The notes: generated by a model not told the origin, from the letters alone. Shown: positions 35,271 to 45,078, numbered from the stretch's first letter. The stretch is 64,000 bases of DNA from Paraburkholderia tuberum STM678 (GCF_902833905.1 NZ_CADFGP010000023.1:1-64000), one strand, 5' to 3'. Program-made: numbers and translations.

Positions 35271-36668
35271 TCATGCGGTGCGTCCGACCATATCCTTCGG
35301 TCGCACCCACTCGTCGAACTGCTGCTCGGTGAGATAGCCGAGCGCCAGCGCCGACGCCTTCAGCGTCGTGCCTTCCTTGTGCGCCTTCTTCGCGATCTGC
35401 GCGGCCTTGTCGTAGCCGATGTGCGGATTGAGCGCCGTCACCAGCATCAGCGATTCGTTGAGCAAGGTATCGATGCGCTCGTGATTCGGCTCGATGCCGG
35501 CCGCGCAGTTGTCGTTGAAGCTGTGCGCGCCGTCGGCGAGCAGGCGCACCGACTGCAGCACGTTGTGCGCGATCATCGGACGGAACACATTGAGCTCGAA
35601 GTTGCCGCTCGCGCCGCCGATGTTCACGGCGACGTCGTTGCCGAACACCTGCGCGCACAGCATCGTCAACGCTTCGGACTGGGTCGGATTGACCTTGCCC
35701 GGCATGATCGAGCTGCCCGGCTCGTTTTCGGGGATCGACAGCTCGCCGAGACCGCAGCGTGGGCCGCTCGCGAGCCAGCGGATGTCGTTGGCGATCTTGT
35801 TCAGGCTCGCGGCCACCGTTTTGAGCGCGCCGTGCGCGAATACCAGCGCGTCGGCGGCTGCCATCACCTCGAACTTGTTCGGCGCCGACACGAACGGCAG
35901 ACCGGTCAGCTTGCCGATCGCGGCGGCGACGCCGTCGGCGAAATTCGGGTGCGCGTTCAGTCCCGTGCCGACCGCGGTGCCGCCCTGCGCAAGCTCGTAC
36001 AGATGCGGCAACGCCGACTCGACGTGCCGGATGCCGTGCTCGAGCTGCGCGACATAGCCCGAGAATTCCTGGCCGAGCGTGAGCGGCGTCGCGTCCTGCA
36101 GGTGCGTGCGGCCGATCTTGACGACGTCGGTGAACGCTTTCGCCTTGCCGTCGAGCGTGTCGCGCAACGTCTTCAGCGCGGGCAGCAGATGCTTGACGAT
36201 GGCATCCGCGGCAGCCACGTGCATCGCGGTCGGAAACACGTCGTTCGACGACTGCCCGCGATTCACGTCATCGTTCGGATGCACCTTGCGCGCTTCGCCG
36301 CGCTCGCCGCCGAGCAGCTCGCTCGCGCGGTTCGCGATCACCTCGTTCAGGTTCATGTTGGTCTGCGTGCCCGAGCCGGTCTGCCAGACCGCCAGCGGAA
36401 ATTCGTCCGGATGCTTGCCGTCGATGATCTCGTCGGCCGCCTGCATGATCGCGCGGGCCTTCTGCTCGTCGAGCACACCGAGGCCGAGGTTGACCTCGGC
36501 GGCCGCGCGCTTGATCACCGCGAGCGCGGTGATCAGCTCGGGCGACTGCTTTTCCGTCGAAATCTTGAAGTTCTGCAGCGAGCGCTGCGTCTGCGCGCCC
36601 CACAGGCGGGCGTTCGGCACCGCGATTTCGCCGAACGTGTCGCGCTCCATCCGTACGTCTTCAGTCAT
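35271..36668 (-). CDS. fumC: Fumarate hydratase class II
   Basis: The iron-independent fumarase of the TCA cycle. The 465-residue product has GSGTQTNMNLNEVIANRA, HPNDDVNRGQSSNDVFPTAMH, GRTHLQDATPLTLGQEF and the superfamily signature GSSIMPGKVNP. The length matches E. coli FumC (467). Only 15 bases separate its start from the phospholipase D gene upstream, so they may be cotranscribed. Confidence 0.97.
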   Translation of the reverse strand: MTEDVRMERDTFGEIAVPNARLWGAQTQRSLQNFKISTEKQSPELITALAVIKRAAAEVNLGLGVLDEQKARAIMQAADEIIDGKHPDEFPLAVWQTGSGTQTNMNLNEVIANRASELLGGERGEARKVHPNDDVNRGQSSNDVFPTAMHVAAADAIVKHLLPALKTLRDTLDGKAKAFTDVVKIGRTHLQDATPLTLGQEFSGYVAQLEHGIRHVESALPHLYELAQGGTAVGTGLNAHPNFADGVAAAIGKLTGLPFVSAPNKFEVMAAADALVFAHGALKTVAASLNKIANDIRWLASGPRCGLGELSIPENEPGSSIMPGKVNPTQSEALTMLCAQVFGNDVAVNIGGASGNFELNVFRPMIAHNVLQSVRLLADGAHSFNDNCAAGIEPNHERIDTLLNESLMLVTALNPHIGYDKAAQIAKKAHKEGTTLKASALALGYLTEQQFDEWVRPKDMVGRTA

Positions 36669-36683
36669 GGTTGACTCCGCTTC

Positions 36684-38333
36684 TCAAAGTTCCGAGTTGA
36701 CAGGCAATAACGAGAATAGACCCGTTAGCGCATTCCGGTAAAAACCGGCCTGCGGATCGAAAATGTAGGTGCGTGTCTGGCCGTTCTCGACGTCGGTCCA
36801 GACGAGCGGCGACAGGGGCGCGCCGATCGAGCGCAGATAGGCGAGCTGGGCCGCGTCGGCGAGCGTCACGTGGTAGCTGTGATCGGGCTGGATGGCGCGC
36901 TCGATGATGCCGGCGACCTGATTCGCGAGTTCGGGGCTGTGGATCACGAGTGCTAGCTCGGTGTTCAGATTGGCCGAGCGCGGGTCGAGGTTCATCGAGC
37001 CGATGACGAGAATCTGGTGGTCGATCACATAAGTCTTCGCATGCAAACTCGCGCGCGAACGCGAGCCGACCAGCCCCACGTTCGGCGTGTCCTGGAATGA
37101 CCTGAATTCGTACAGTTCGACGCCTGCCTTTAGCAGCGGCACCCGGAACGGGCTGTAGCCGGCCTGCACGGCGACCGCGTCGGTAGCCGCGAGCGAGTTG
37201 GTCAGCACTGCGATGCGGATGCCGCGGCGCGTGAGCTCGCCGGCCGCCTGCACGCCCGACACGTGCGGCACGAAGTAGGGCGACACGATCAGGAAGTCGT
37301 GCTGCGCGTCGCGCATCAGTTCGCGCAGCCGCGCGAGCGGCGGGCTCACGTAGTCCGGCGACGGATGCGCGATCTTCTCCGGCAGGTCCGCCCAGAATTC
37401 CGCACTTGCCCACGTGAGGCCGAGCTGCTCGCTCGTAATCTGCGCGGCGAGCGGCGTCGCGTTCAGCGGTTTCGCGTTGTACGGATCGGCATTGGTGCGC
37501 CAGTGGTGGCGCAGGTCGTCGCGCGTCTGGTCGAGTTCTTTCTGGTCGAATTTCTGCTTGTTCAGCGCACGCAGCGGATAGGCGAGGTCGCTGTTCCAGT
37601 AGTCGTCGAAACTCGCTGAGACGTCGGCGACGATCGGGCCCGCCGCGAGCACGTCCATGTCGCGGAACTGCAGCGTTTCGCTGGCGCTGAAGTACTCGTC
37701 GCCAAGATTGCGCCCGCCGACGATCGCGAGCTGGTTGTCCGCGATCATCGCCTTGTTGTGCATGCGGCGCGTGAAGTGGCCGATCTGCGTGAAGACGTTC
37801 GTGGTGCGCTCGAACATGCCTTGCTGGGCGCTGCCGAACGGATTGAAGACGCGGATCTCGATGTTGTCGTGCGAGTTCAGCCCCGCCATGATGCGGTCGA
37901 TGTCCTTGAAGTTCAGATCGTCGACCAGCATGCGCACGCGCACGCCGTGATCGGCCGCATACAGCGCGGCGCCGAGCAGCAGCTTGCCGGTGGTGTCCTC
38001 GTTGGCAATGTAGTACTGCATGTCGAGGGTTTTGGTCGCCGCGCGCGCGAGCGCGATGCGCATCTGCAGCGCGTCGGTGCCGTTCGCCAGCACGCGAAAG
38101 CCCGACTGCTCCGGATGCTTCGCCTCGAACGGCGCGAGCGCTTCGCGCAGCGGCGTATCCGCGGTGGCGGGGAGTGCGTGCGTGAGCTGGCGGTCGAACG
38201 CGGTGGCGGGCGGCTTCGTCGCGCAGGCGGTCACCAATGCCGCCGCGCAACAGAGCAGGAAAAATTGCCTCGTCGTGCTGACTGTCGAGTGGCGGCGCGC
38301 GGCCCGCCGATGTTGTTCGAATTGGCCCTGCAC
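36684..38333 (-). CDS. Phospholipase D family lipoprotein (cardiolipin synthase-like)
   Basis: A 549-residue protein with two HxKx4D motifs, HNKAMIADNQLAIVGGRN and HAKTYVIDHQILVIGSMN, the pair that defines phospholipase D and cardiolipin synthase enzymes. The N terminus ends in a lipobox (AAALVTAC, Cys37), so it is probably a membrane-anchored lipoprotein. The GTG start follows AAGGGGAAAA; an earlier GTG would add 19 residues with no better site. The acceptor is unknown; phosphatidyl transfer or lipid hydrolysis in the periplasm is expected. Confidence 0.85.
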   Translation of the reverse strand: MQGQFEQHRRAARRHSTVSTTRQFFLLCCAAALVTACATKPPATAFDRQLTHALPATADTPLREALAPFEAKHPEQSGFRVLANGTDALQMRIALARAATKTLDMQYYIANEDTTGKLLLGAALYAADHGVRVRMLVDDLNFKDIDRIMAGLNSHDNIEIRVFNPFGSAQQGMFERTTNVFTQIGHFTRRMHNKAMIADNQLAIVGGRNLGDEYFSASETLQFRDMDVLAAGPIVADVSASFDDYWNSDLAYPLRALNKQKFDQKELDQTRDDLRHHWRTNADPYNAKPLNATPLAAQITSEQLGLTWASAEFWADLPEKIAHPSPDYVSPPLARLRELMRDAQHDFLIVSPYFVPHVSGVQAAGELTRRGIRIAVLTNSLAATDAVAVQAGYSPFRVPLLKAGVELYEFRSFQDTPNVGLVGSRSRASLHAKTYVIDHQILVIGSMNLDPRSANLNTELALVIHSPELANQVAGIIERAIQPDHSYHVTLADAAQLAYLRSIGAPLSPLVWTDVENGQTRTYIFDPQAGFYRNALTGLFSLLPVNSEL

Positions 38334-38534
38334 GCTGTTTTCCCCTTGTTTTGCAAGCTTTTCGCGTGGCGACAGCGAAGGCCTGCGCACGCTGTCGAGA
38401 AAACCATTCTAAGGGAATTGGGGCGCGTGTTCGTCGTTCGTCTGCAAACGCAGCAGAGTGCCGCGCGTCGGTCGGGGGGCGCCGCGATTCGGTGATCCAT
38501 CAACTGATGCGAACCGCGGTGCGCGGACGCTCTA

Positions 38535-39494
38535 TCAGACGCGCTCGGCGTGCAGCGCGCGCTCGCCATCGGAATGGGTCGAGCCTTTCGCCGGGCGACC
38601 CGCCCACACTCCCGCGAGCAGCGAGCCCGACAGGTTGTGCCAGACCGAGAACAGCGCACCCGGCAGCGCGGCGAGGGGCGTGAAGTAGAGCTTGCCGAGC
38701 GTCGCGGCGAGACCGGAGTTCTGCATGCCCACTTCGATCGCGAGCGTACGGCAGACGGCCTCGTCGAAACCGAGCAGACGGCCGCCCCAGTAGCCGCCGA
38801 GCAGGCCGATGCCGTTGTGCAGGATGACGCCGACCATCACGACGAGGCCCACCGACGCGATGCTCTTCTGCGTGCCACCCACCACCGCGCCGATGATCAG
38901 CACGATCGCGACCATCGACACGAGCGGCAGGATCGGTTCGATCTTGCGCACGAGCTTGCCGAACAGATGATTGACGACGAGACCGACGACGATCGGCAGC
39001 GCGACTATCTGCAGGATGCTCATCAGCATGCCGTGCACGTCGACGACGATCGACGCGTCGACGTAAAGGCGCGTGAGCAGCGGGGTCGCGAACACGCCGA
39101 CGAGCGTCGACAGCGCGCTGATCGTCACCGACAGCGCGACGTCGCCGCGCGCGAGATAAATCATCACGTTCGACGCGGTGCCGCTGGCGACGCTGCCGAC
39201 CAGCACCATGCCGGCGGTCAGCTCGGGCGGCATGCGCAGCGCCCTGGCGATGACCCACGCGGCGAGCGGCATCACGAGGTAGTGCAGCACGATGCCGGCG
39301 ATCACCGGCGCGGGCCGCGAAAACACGCGCAGGAAATCGCCGGCCGACAGCGTGACGCCCATCGCCAGCATGATGATCGTGAGGAGCGTGGTGACGTGCG
39401 GCGCAACGCCGGAAAACGAGGCCGGCGAGAAGTACGCGGCGACCGAGACGAGCACGGCCCAGAGCGGGAACAGGCGGGTGACGCGGGCAAGCAT
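38535..39494 (-). CDS. Bile acid:sodium symporter (BASS) family transporter
   Basis: A 319-residue polytopic transporter with about nine to ten membrane segments. Landmarks are LLTIIMLAMGVTLSAGDFLRV, ELTAGMVLVGSVASGTASNVMIYLARGDVALS, a family-typical core, and EVGMQNSGLAATLGKLYF. The start MLARVTRLFPLW is preceded by AAGGA; longer frames add an unconserved Arg-rich piece. Substrates in bacteria include pantothenate, taurocholate or small organic acids; this one is unknown. Confidence 0.9.
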   Translation of the reverse strand: MLARVTRLFPLWAVLVSVAAYFSPASFSGVAPHVTTLLTIIMLAMGVTLSAGDFLRVFSRPAPVIAGIVLHYLVMPLAAWVIARALRMPPELTAGMVLVGSVASGTASNVMIYLARGDVALSVTISALSTLVGVFATPLLTRLYVDASIVVDVHGMLMSILQIVALPIVVGLVVNHLFGKLVRKIEPILPLVSMVAIVLIIGAVVGGTQKSIASVGLVVMVGVILHNGIGLLGGYWGGRLLGFDEAVCRTLAIEVGMQNSGLAATLGKLYFTPLAALPGALFSVWHNLSGSLLAGVWAGRPAKGSTHSDGERALHAERV

Positions 39495-39837
39495 GGCGGG
39501 TGGTCCTTGGTTATGTTGTATCGCGGGAAAGCGGGGGCTGCGGCGCGGCCGGGTGTCGGCTGGCGGCTGGCGTTGCGGCGTTTGCCGCGCCAAAGCGGGT
39601 GAAGCGGCTGCGGCAAGCGCCGTGGCGAAAGCGCGGCAAAAACGGCCGGCCAATTGAAGCCGCACGCGAAGCGGGCAATGGTGAGCGCGCGAGCGGCGCC
39701 AGTCCCGCGCCTGCCTTCGTGAGGCGCGCCGTCGTGCGGTTCGTGGCGCGTGAGCGCGGGTTAGCGCTCGCGTGCCGCGGCGGCCATTTTACCTTTTACA
39801 GGGAGTGCTTCAGGAGGGGAGCGTACGGCTACTTCGC
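39495..39837. other. Intergenic region between BASS and MATE genes, no gene seen
   Basis: These 343 bases separate two minus-strand genes. I find no frame with a good start site or family match, no clean terminator and no repeat. The sequence is GC-rich with runs of GCG, and likely holds the BASS gene promoter at its left end. Confidence 0.4.
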
Positions 39838-41253
39838 TCAAACCGAGCGCGCGGGCGGCGTGGCCGATGCCGCCGTCGGCGCCTGCCGTCGGCTCAGCCT
39901 GTGAAAACGCAGCGTCATCAGCAGCGCGACGCTCGCGAGACCTGCGGCGAGCCCCCACCACAAGCCGCGCGCGCCGAGGCCGGCGTGAAACGCGAGCAGA
40001 TAGCCGGTCGGAAAACCGATCACCCAGTAGCCGAACGCGGCGGCGATCATCGGCACGCGCGTGTCCTTCAGGCCGCGCAGACAACCGGAGCCCACCGCCT
40101 GCATCCCGTCGACGATCTGGAAAATCGCCGCCACGCCGAGCAGCGAACTGGCGAGCGCGATGGTCGGCGCGTTGGCCGGGTCGTCCAGATGCAGATACAG
40201 ACCGACGATCCAGTGCGGCGCGGTGATCAGCACGAGGCCCGACATCGACATGAAGCCGACGCCGAGGGCGAGCGCGACGAAGCCCGCGTGGCGCGCGGCG
40301 AGCGGCTGACCGGCGCCGGCCCAGTAGCCGACCCGCACGTTGGCCGCCTGGCCGATCGACAGCGGCACCATGAACGCGACCGACGCGACGTTCAGCGCGA
40401 TCTGATGCGCGGCCAGTTGCGATTCGCCGAGCAGGCCGACCATCAGGCCGGTGGCGAGGAACAGCGTCGACTCGACGCCGTAGGTGATCGCGACCGGCCA
40501 GCCGATGCCGAACAATTCGCCCATCAACGGCAGCTTGGGCCGCGTCGCGACGACGAAATGGCGGAAGCGCGGCCGCAGATGCAGCAGCGCCATCAGCACG
40601 AGCGCGGTCAGCCACACGGTGATCGTGGTCGCGGCCGCCGAGCCGAGAAAACCCAGCCGCGGCAGCCCGTACGCGCCGTGGATGAGCCCGTAGTTCAGGA
40701 AGCCGTTCACGCCGACGCTCGCGATCGACACCCACAACAGGCGCCGTGCCGCGCCGATCGCCGGCAGAAACGAGCGCATCAGGCCGACGCCGATCAGGCT
40801 CGCGGGTGCGCCCCAGCGCAACACCGCCGCGTATCGGCCGACGTTGTGCGCGAGCAGGCCCGGCTCGCCGACCGCGAGCAGGATCCTCGACGCGAACGAC
40901 AGCAGGATGAACGCCGGCACCGACAGCAGCACCGACAGCACGAAACCGGTCCAGTAAATATGCGGCACCCGGCCGTCGTCCCGCGCGCCGCGCGCGTGCG
41001 CGACGCTGACGCTGACCGAGGTCAGCACGCCCTGCAGCAGCGTGACGACGACGAAAAAGAGGTTCGCGCCGAGGCCGCCGGCGGCGAGCGCATCGGGGCC
41101 GAGCGAGCCGAGCAGGATCGTGTCGGTGACGCTCATCGCCATTTGCGACAGTTGCGCGATCGCGAGCGGCGCGGCGAGCCGCGCGGTGTCGGCCGCGTGG
41201 CGGGATAGGGTCGGCGGCCGGCTGGCCGCGCGGGCGAAGCTGGGTTGAGTCAT
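39838..41253 (-). CDS. MATE-family multidrug efflux protein (NorM-like)
   Basis: A 471-residue cation-coupled exporter with about twelve membrane segments in two homologous halves. Signature regions are LAAPLAIAQLSQMAMSVTDTILLGSLGPDALAAG and the second half GQAANVRVGYWAGAGQPLAARHAG. A longer frame adds 28 residues with no hydrophobic or conserved content, so MTQPSFARA is preferred. Expected to extrude cationic drugs or dyes with H+ or Na+. Confidence 0.92.
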   Translation of the reverse strand: MTQPSFARAASRPPTLSRHAADTARLAAPLAIAQLSQMAMSVTDTILLGSLGPDALAAGGLGANLFFVVVTLLQGVLTSVSVSVAHARGARDDGRVPHIYWTGFVLSVLLSVPAFILLSFASRILLAVGEPGLLAHNVGRYAAVLRWGAPASLIGVGLMRSFLPAIGAARRLLWVSIASVGVNGFLNYGLIHGAYGLPRLGFLGSAAATTITVWLTALVLMALLHLRPRFRHFVVATRPKLPLMGELFGIGWPVAITYGVESTLFLATGLMVGLLGESQLAAHQIALNVASVAFMVPLSIGQAANVRVGYWAGAGQPLAARHAGFVALALGVGFMSMSGLVLITAPHWIVGLYLHLDDPANAPTIALASSLLGVAAIFQIVDGMQAVGSGCLRGLKDTRVPMIAAAFGYWVIGFPTGYLLAFHAGLGARGLWWGLAAGLASVALLMTLRFHRLSRRQAPTAASATPPARSV

Positions 41254-41547
41254 CGAATGCCTGACGGCGAAAAGTGGTAGCGGTGGCAACAGCGGTGGCG
41301 TCAGCGAAAGGCGGGCGCGAGCGGCGCCGCATTGCATCTCGCTGCGCGCTCCGACGGGCGTTGGAGCGACCGGGCAGCGGGCGGGAAAAAACCGCGACGC
41401 GGCGTCGAGCCGGTCAGCCGACTCCTCGCCCGTGGCGCGGTCCGTCGTTTACCTGTCGAAACCGACAGCTTATTGCCTCCCCCGGCCGCTGTCGATGGAC
41501 GACGCACAATTCTGGTGCGTGCCGTCCTGCGATTTTCCGGACTGCCG

Positions 41548-41766
41548 TCAGCCTTCGTGGACCGCGATCCGCGTATCGCCGAGCAGTACGACCTGGCCCG
41601 CGCGGATCTTGCAGGTCTTACGCGTCTCGACCCGGCCATCGACCATCACGGCGCCGTCGGCAACCATCATTTTCGCGGAGCCGCCACTATCCGCGAGGCC
41701 CGTGATCTTCAGCAGATTGTGGAGTTCGACGTATTCGCCGGTCAGCGTGAAATTGAGGTTGGGCAT
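41548..41766 (-). CDS. S4-domain RNA-binding protein (YbcJ-like)
   Basis: A 72-residue stand-alone S4 domain. It reads YVELHNLLKITGLADSGGSAK, followed by VMVDGRVETRKTCKIRAGQ, the usual S4 loop. The start MPNLNFTL is chosen over an upstream ATG that adds seven residues. Such proteins bind structured RNA; the ligand is unknown. Confidence 0.9.
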   Translation of the reverse strand: MPNLNFTLTGEYVELHNLLKITGLADSGGSAKMMVADGAVMVDGRVETRKTCKIRAGQVVLLGDTRIAVHEG

Positions 41767-42102
41767 GGCGTTTGCACCTTTGGGCACGGGGTCGCGTTGG
41801 GGTTCGCATCATAAAGCAAGCGCACCCGGAACGGCGGCGCGGCCATCCGGCGAGCCCTTCGCGCAAGCAAATGAAAGTAGATGTTATTCAGTTGTCGGAA
41901 AGTGAAACGTTCCGTAACGCTGGTCGCACCGGACGGATTTCACTCTTAGAGTGCAGTTTCAGCAGCAAAGCCCGCTGGCTTCCGGGATCGCTCCCCGGCC
42001 GCCCATCCAGCGACGCACAGACCGGACGAGGCGCGCGCGACGTCCCGTCATCACGACGCCAGAGAGTCCGCCCGTGTCACAACAACTCCAGAGAGGATAA
42101 CC
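41767..42102. other. Intergenic region, no gene seen
   Basis: These 336 bases separate two divergent genes. An AT-richer core at about 41870-41960 (for example AAGTAGATGTTATTCAGTTG) probably carries the promoter of the secreted protein to the right. AGAGAGGA at 42090-42097 is its ribosome binding site. No operator or RNA gene is evident. Confidence 0.45.
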
Positions 42103-42621
42103 ATGACCCAGATTCGTTCGCTCCTGTTCGGTACCGCCCTCACTGCTTTTGCCGCGACGGCGGCCGTTGCGCAGACCGCGCAGCCGGCAGCAGGCATCGG
42201 CGCTCAGCCGCAGATCCAGAGCCAGGGCGCCGCCGACATGGCGCCGCCGTCCGCGGCTGGCGCCCAGCGCATGCAGGTGGCGCCTTCGACGCAGGGCATG
42301 CAGCAAGTCCCGGGCGCACCCGCCGCGCAAGGCGTCGAGGCGCCGCCGCCGGCCCGTTTGACGGCTTCGGGCTCCACCGACCCGCTCGTGCAGAAGCGCG
42401 ACGCCGACGCGAAGGCCAACGCCGAGTATCGCGCGGCCAGGAAGTCCTCGAAAGCGGAATTGAAGGCGGAGCAGAAGGCCGCGAAGGACCAGTACAAGGA
42501 GCAGGTGCGCGGCGCGAAGCTGAACCAGAAGGCGGACAAACAGACCGCCAATAACGAAATGAAGATGAACATGGAAGGGCAGGCTGCCGCGCAGGGCGAC
42601 GGCGCGGACGTCAAGCACTAA
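42103..42621 (+). CDS. Exported Ala/Gln/Lys-rich protein of unknown function
   Basis: A 172-residue exported protein with signal peptide MTQIRSLLFGTALTAFAATAAVAQ. The first half of the mature part is Pro/Gln/Ala-rich, and the second half (residues 95-150, DPLVQKRDADAKANAEYRAA and on) is a highly charged helix rich in Ala and Lys, probably coiled coil. It is a Burkholderiales-type hypothetical; I assign no function. After its TAA the same frame stays open for another 59 codons with similar composition. Confidence 0.82.
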   Translation: MTQIRSLLFGTALTAFAATAAVAQTAQPAAGIGAQPQIQSQGAADMAPPSAAGAQRMQVAPSTQGMQQVPGAPAAQGVEAPPPARLTASGSTDPLVQKRDADAKANAEYRAARKSSKAELKAEQKAAKDQYKEQVRGAKLNQKADKQTANNEMKMNMEGQAAAQGDGADVKH

Positions 42622-42801
42622 GCCCTGCTGGATGCCGCGGCGCGCGGGTCTGCGAGGCTCGCGCGCCGCGGGCGTCAGGCGAAGGCCGACAAGAAAGCCG
42701 CGCTCGCCCAGGCGAAAGCGGACAAGACCACAGTCGACGCGCAGGCCGACGCCGACAAGGCCAGCGCTGCTGCCAACCTGAAGGACGCGAAGAAACAGTA
42801 G
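42622..42801 (+). pseudogene. In-frame remnant of an Ala/Lys-rich coding sequence
   Basis: Downstream of the TAA at 42619-42621 the same reading frame remains open to a TAG at 42799-42801. From 42676 it encodes a charged Ala/Lys/Asp-rich helix (for example QAKADKKAALAQAKADK). There is no ATG, GTG or TTG in frame in this stretch, so it cannot be a separate intact gene. It looks like the tail of a similar gene that lost its start, or the original C terminus of the upstream gene after a nonsense mutation. A weak hairpin, GCGCCC and GGGCGC, follows at 42826-42845. Confidence 0.45.
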
Positions 42802-42858
42802 TGCGCGGCGTAGACCGGCGGATAGGCGCCCGAAAAAAGGGGCGCTTGTCGCATGAGG

Positions 42859-42874
42859 TTGTATGGATATACAG
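42859..42874. promoter_or_regulatory. LexA-like box over the helicase start codon
   Basis: TTGTATGGATATACAG matches 13 of 16 positions of the LexA consensus palindrome; the right half-site ACAG is intact and the left reads TTGT. The helicase ATG lies inside it at 42863. A repressor here would block the start of transcription or translation. Confidence 0.5.
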
Positions 42875-45058
42875 TCTGCGTCGCATCCTGAAAATCCATC
42901 CAACCCGCGAAACCGATCAGTGTCCACCGTCGCCGAATCCGCTCCGTCGTTCGATACCGCCGCCTGGCTAGCGAAGCTCAACGACGCCCAACGCGAAGCC
43001 GTCGAATACGGGACCGACACGCCAGACGCGCTGCCCGGCGCGCTGCTCGTGATCGCGGGCGCCGGCTCCGGCAAGACCAACACGCTCGCGCACCGCGTCG
43101 CCAATCTGGTGGTGAAGGGCGCCGATCCGCAGCGCATCCTGCTGTTGACCTTCTCGCGCCGCGCGGCGCTCGAAATGATTCGCCGCGTGACCCGCATCGC
43201 GGGCGCTGCGGCCACTACCGTCGGCCCACGCGCCGCGCTCGCGCAAGGGCTCACGTGGGCGGGTACCTTCCATAGTGTCGGCGCGCGGCTGTTGCGCGAA
43301 TACGCGGATCTGATCGGCCTCGCGCCCGCGTTCACGATCAACGACCGCGAAGACTCCGCCGACCTGATGAACCTGGTGCGCCACGAGCTTGGACTGTCCG
43401 CGAAGGAGCGGCGCTTTCCGGCGAAGGGCACCTGCTTCGCGATCTACTCGCGTGTCGTCAACACCGGCGCATCGCTCGGCCAGGTATTGGACCGCGCGTT
43501 TCCGTGGTGTCGCGAGTGGGAGGACGATCTGCGCCGGCTGTTCGCCGCATACGTCGACGCCAAACAGAAGCAGAGCGTGCTCGACTACGACGATCTGCTG
43601 CTCTACTGGTCGCACATGGCCGCCGAGCCCAGCATCGCGGCCGATCTGTCGGCGCGTTTCGATCATGTTCTGGTCGACGAATACCAGGACACCAACCGCC
43701 TGCAGGCGTCGATCCTGCTCGCGATGAAGCCGGACGGCCGAGGCCTGACCGTGGTCGGCGACGACGCGCAGTCGATCTATTCGTTTCGCGGCGCGACGGT
43801 GCGCAATATCCTCGACTTTCCCACGCAGTTCGAGCCGCCCGCCAGGCAGGTCACGCTCGAGCGCAACTATCGCTCGACCGAGCCGATTCTCGCCGCGTCG
43901 AACGCGGTGATCGAACTCGCGAGCGAGCGCTACACCAAGAATCTGTGGACCGACAAGGCGTCGGCGCAGCGCCCGCGCCTCGTCACGGTCGCCGACGATG
44001 CCGCGCAAGCTCGCTACGTCGTCGAGCAGGTGCTCGAGGCGCGCGAGCAGGGCGTGAAGCTGAAGTCGCAGGCGGTATTGTTTCGCGCCGCGCATCACAG
44101 CGCCGCGCTCGAGATCGAGCTCACGCGCCGCAACATTCCATTCGTCAAGTTCGGCGGGCTCAAATTTCTCGACTCGGTGCATGTGAAGGACGTGCTCGCG
44201 GTGCTGCGCTGGGCCGAGAATCCGCGCGATCGCGTCGCCGGCTTTCGCGTCGTGCAGCTGCTGCCGGGCGTCGGCCCGGCCACTGCGGCGAAGGTGCTCG
44301 ACGACATCGTCGCGCGCGCGGACGGCGGCGATCCGGTCGCGACTGCGGGCGGTGTGCTGGCCGCGTTTGCGGCGCCCGCGCGCACGCAGGAAGACTGGCA
44401 TCCGTTCGTCAAGCTGATGTCGAGCGTGTACGGCCGGCAAACGCCGTGGCCCGCCGAGTTCGAGATGGTGCGGCGCTGGTACGAGCCGCATCTGGAGCGT
44501 AATCACGAGGACGCCGCGATCCGCCACGCGGACCTGCTGCAGATGGAAAGCATCGCGGGTACGTATCCGTCGCGTGAACGCTTCCTGACCGAATTGACGC
44601 TCGATCCGCCCGACGCGACCAGCGACGAATCCGGCGTGCCGCTGATCGACGAGGACTACCTGATCCTGTCGACGATCCATTCGGCGAAGGGTCAGGAGTG
44701 GCGCAACGTGTTCGTGCTGAACGGCGTCGACGGCTGTATTCCGTCCGATCTCGGCACCGGCAGCGACGAGGAAATCGACGAGGAGCGGCGCCTGCTTTAC
44801 GTGGCAATGACGCGCGCGAAGGAAGACCTGCACATCGTCGTGCCGCAGCGCTTTTACGTGCACAGCCAGACGCATCTGGGCGACCGCCATGTGTGGGCGT
44901 CGCGCACGCGCTTCATCGCCACGCCGATGCTGCCGCTGTTCGACGCCTATGCATGGCCGCGCATTGCGGTGGCGAGCGCGCCGAGCGCGGCGGGGTTCGC
45001 CGCGGCCGCGCAGGCGAAGATCGAGATCGCGGCGAAGCTCAGGAAGATGTGGGATTGA
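42863..45058 (+). CDS. UvrD/Rep-family ATP-dependent DNA helicase
   Basis: A 731-residue superfamily 1A helicase. It has the Q motif LNDAQREAVEYG, Walker A AGAGSGKT (65-72), motif Ia LTFSRRAA, motif II VDEYQDTN near 271, motif III VVGDDAQSIYSFRGA, motif IV LERNYRST, and motifs V-VI ILSTIHSAKGQEW and LLYVAMTRAKEDLHI. GAGG lies five bases before the ATG. It resembles UvrD/PcrA/Rep but is a distinct, somewhat longer form with a Pro/Ser-rich N terminus, so no symbol is given. A LexA-like box suggests SOS control. Confidence 0.93.
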   Translation: MDIQSASHPENPSNPRNRSVSTVAESAPSFDTAAWLAKLNDAQREAVEYGTDTPDALPGALLVIAGAGSGKTNTLAHRVANLVVKGADPQRILLLTFSRRAALEMIRRVTRIAGAAATTVGPRAALAQGLTWAGTFHSVGARLLREYADLIGLAPAFTINDREDSADLMNLVRHELGLSAKERRFPAKGTCFAIYSRVVNTGASLGQVLDRAFPWCREWEDDLRRLFAAYVDAKQKQSVLDYDDLLLYWSHMAAEPSIAADLSARFDHVLVDEYQDTNRLQASILLAMKPDGRGLTVVGDDAQSIYSFRGATVRNILDFPTQFEPPARQVTLERNYRSTEPILAASNAVIELASERYTKNLWTDKASAQRPRLVTVADDAAQARYVVEQVLEAREQGVKLKSQAVLFRAAHHSAALEIELTRRNIPFVKFGGLKFLDSVHVKDVLAVLRWAENPRDRVAGFRVVQLLPGVGPATAAKVLDDIVARADGGDPVATAGGVLAAFAAPARTQEDWHPFVKLMSSVYGRQTPWPAEFEMVRRWYEPHLERNHEDAAIRHADLLQMESIAGTYPSRERFLTELTLDPPDATSDESGVPLIDEDYLILSTIHSAKGQEWRNVFVLNGVDGCIPSDLGTGSDEEIDEERRLLYVAMTRAKEDLHIVVPQRFYVHSQTHLGDRHVWASRTRFIATPMLPLFDAYAWPRIAVASAPSAAGFAAAAQAKIEIAAKLRKMWD

Positions 45059-45078
45059 GCCGCTAGCACCGCGCGTTG

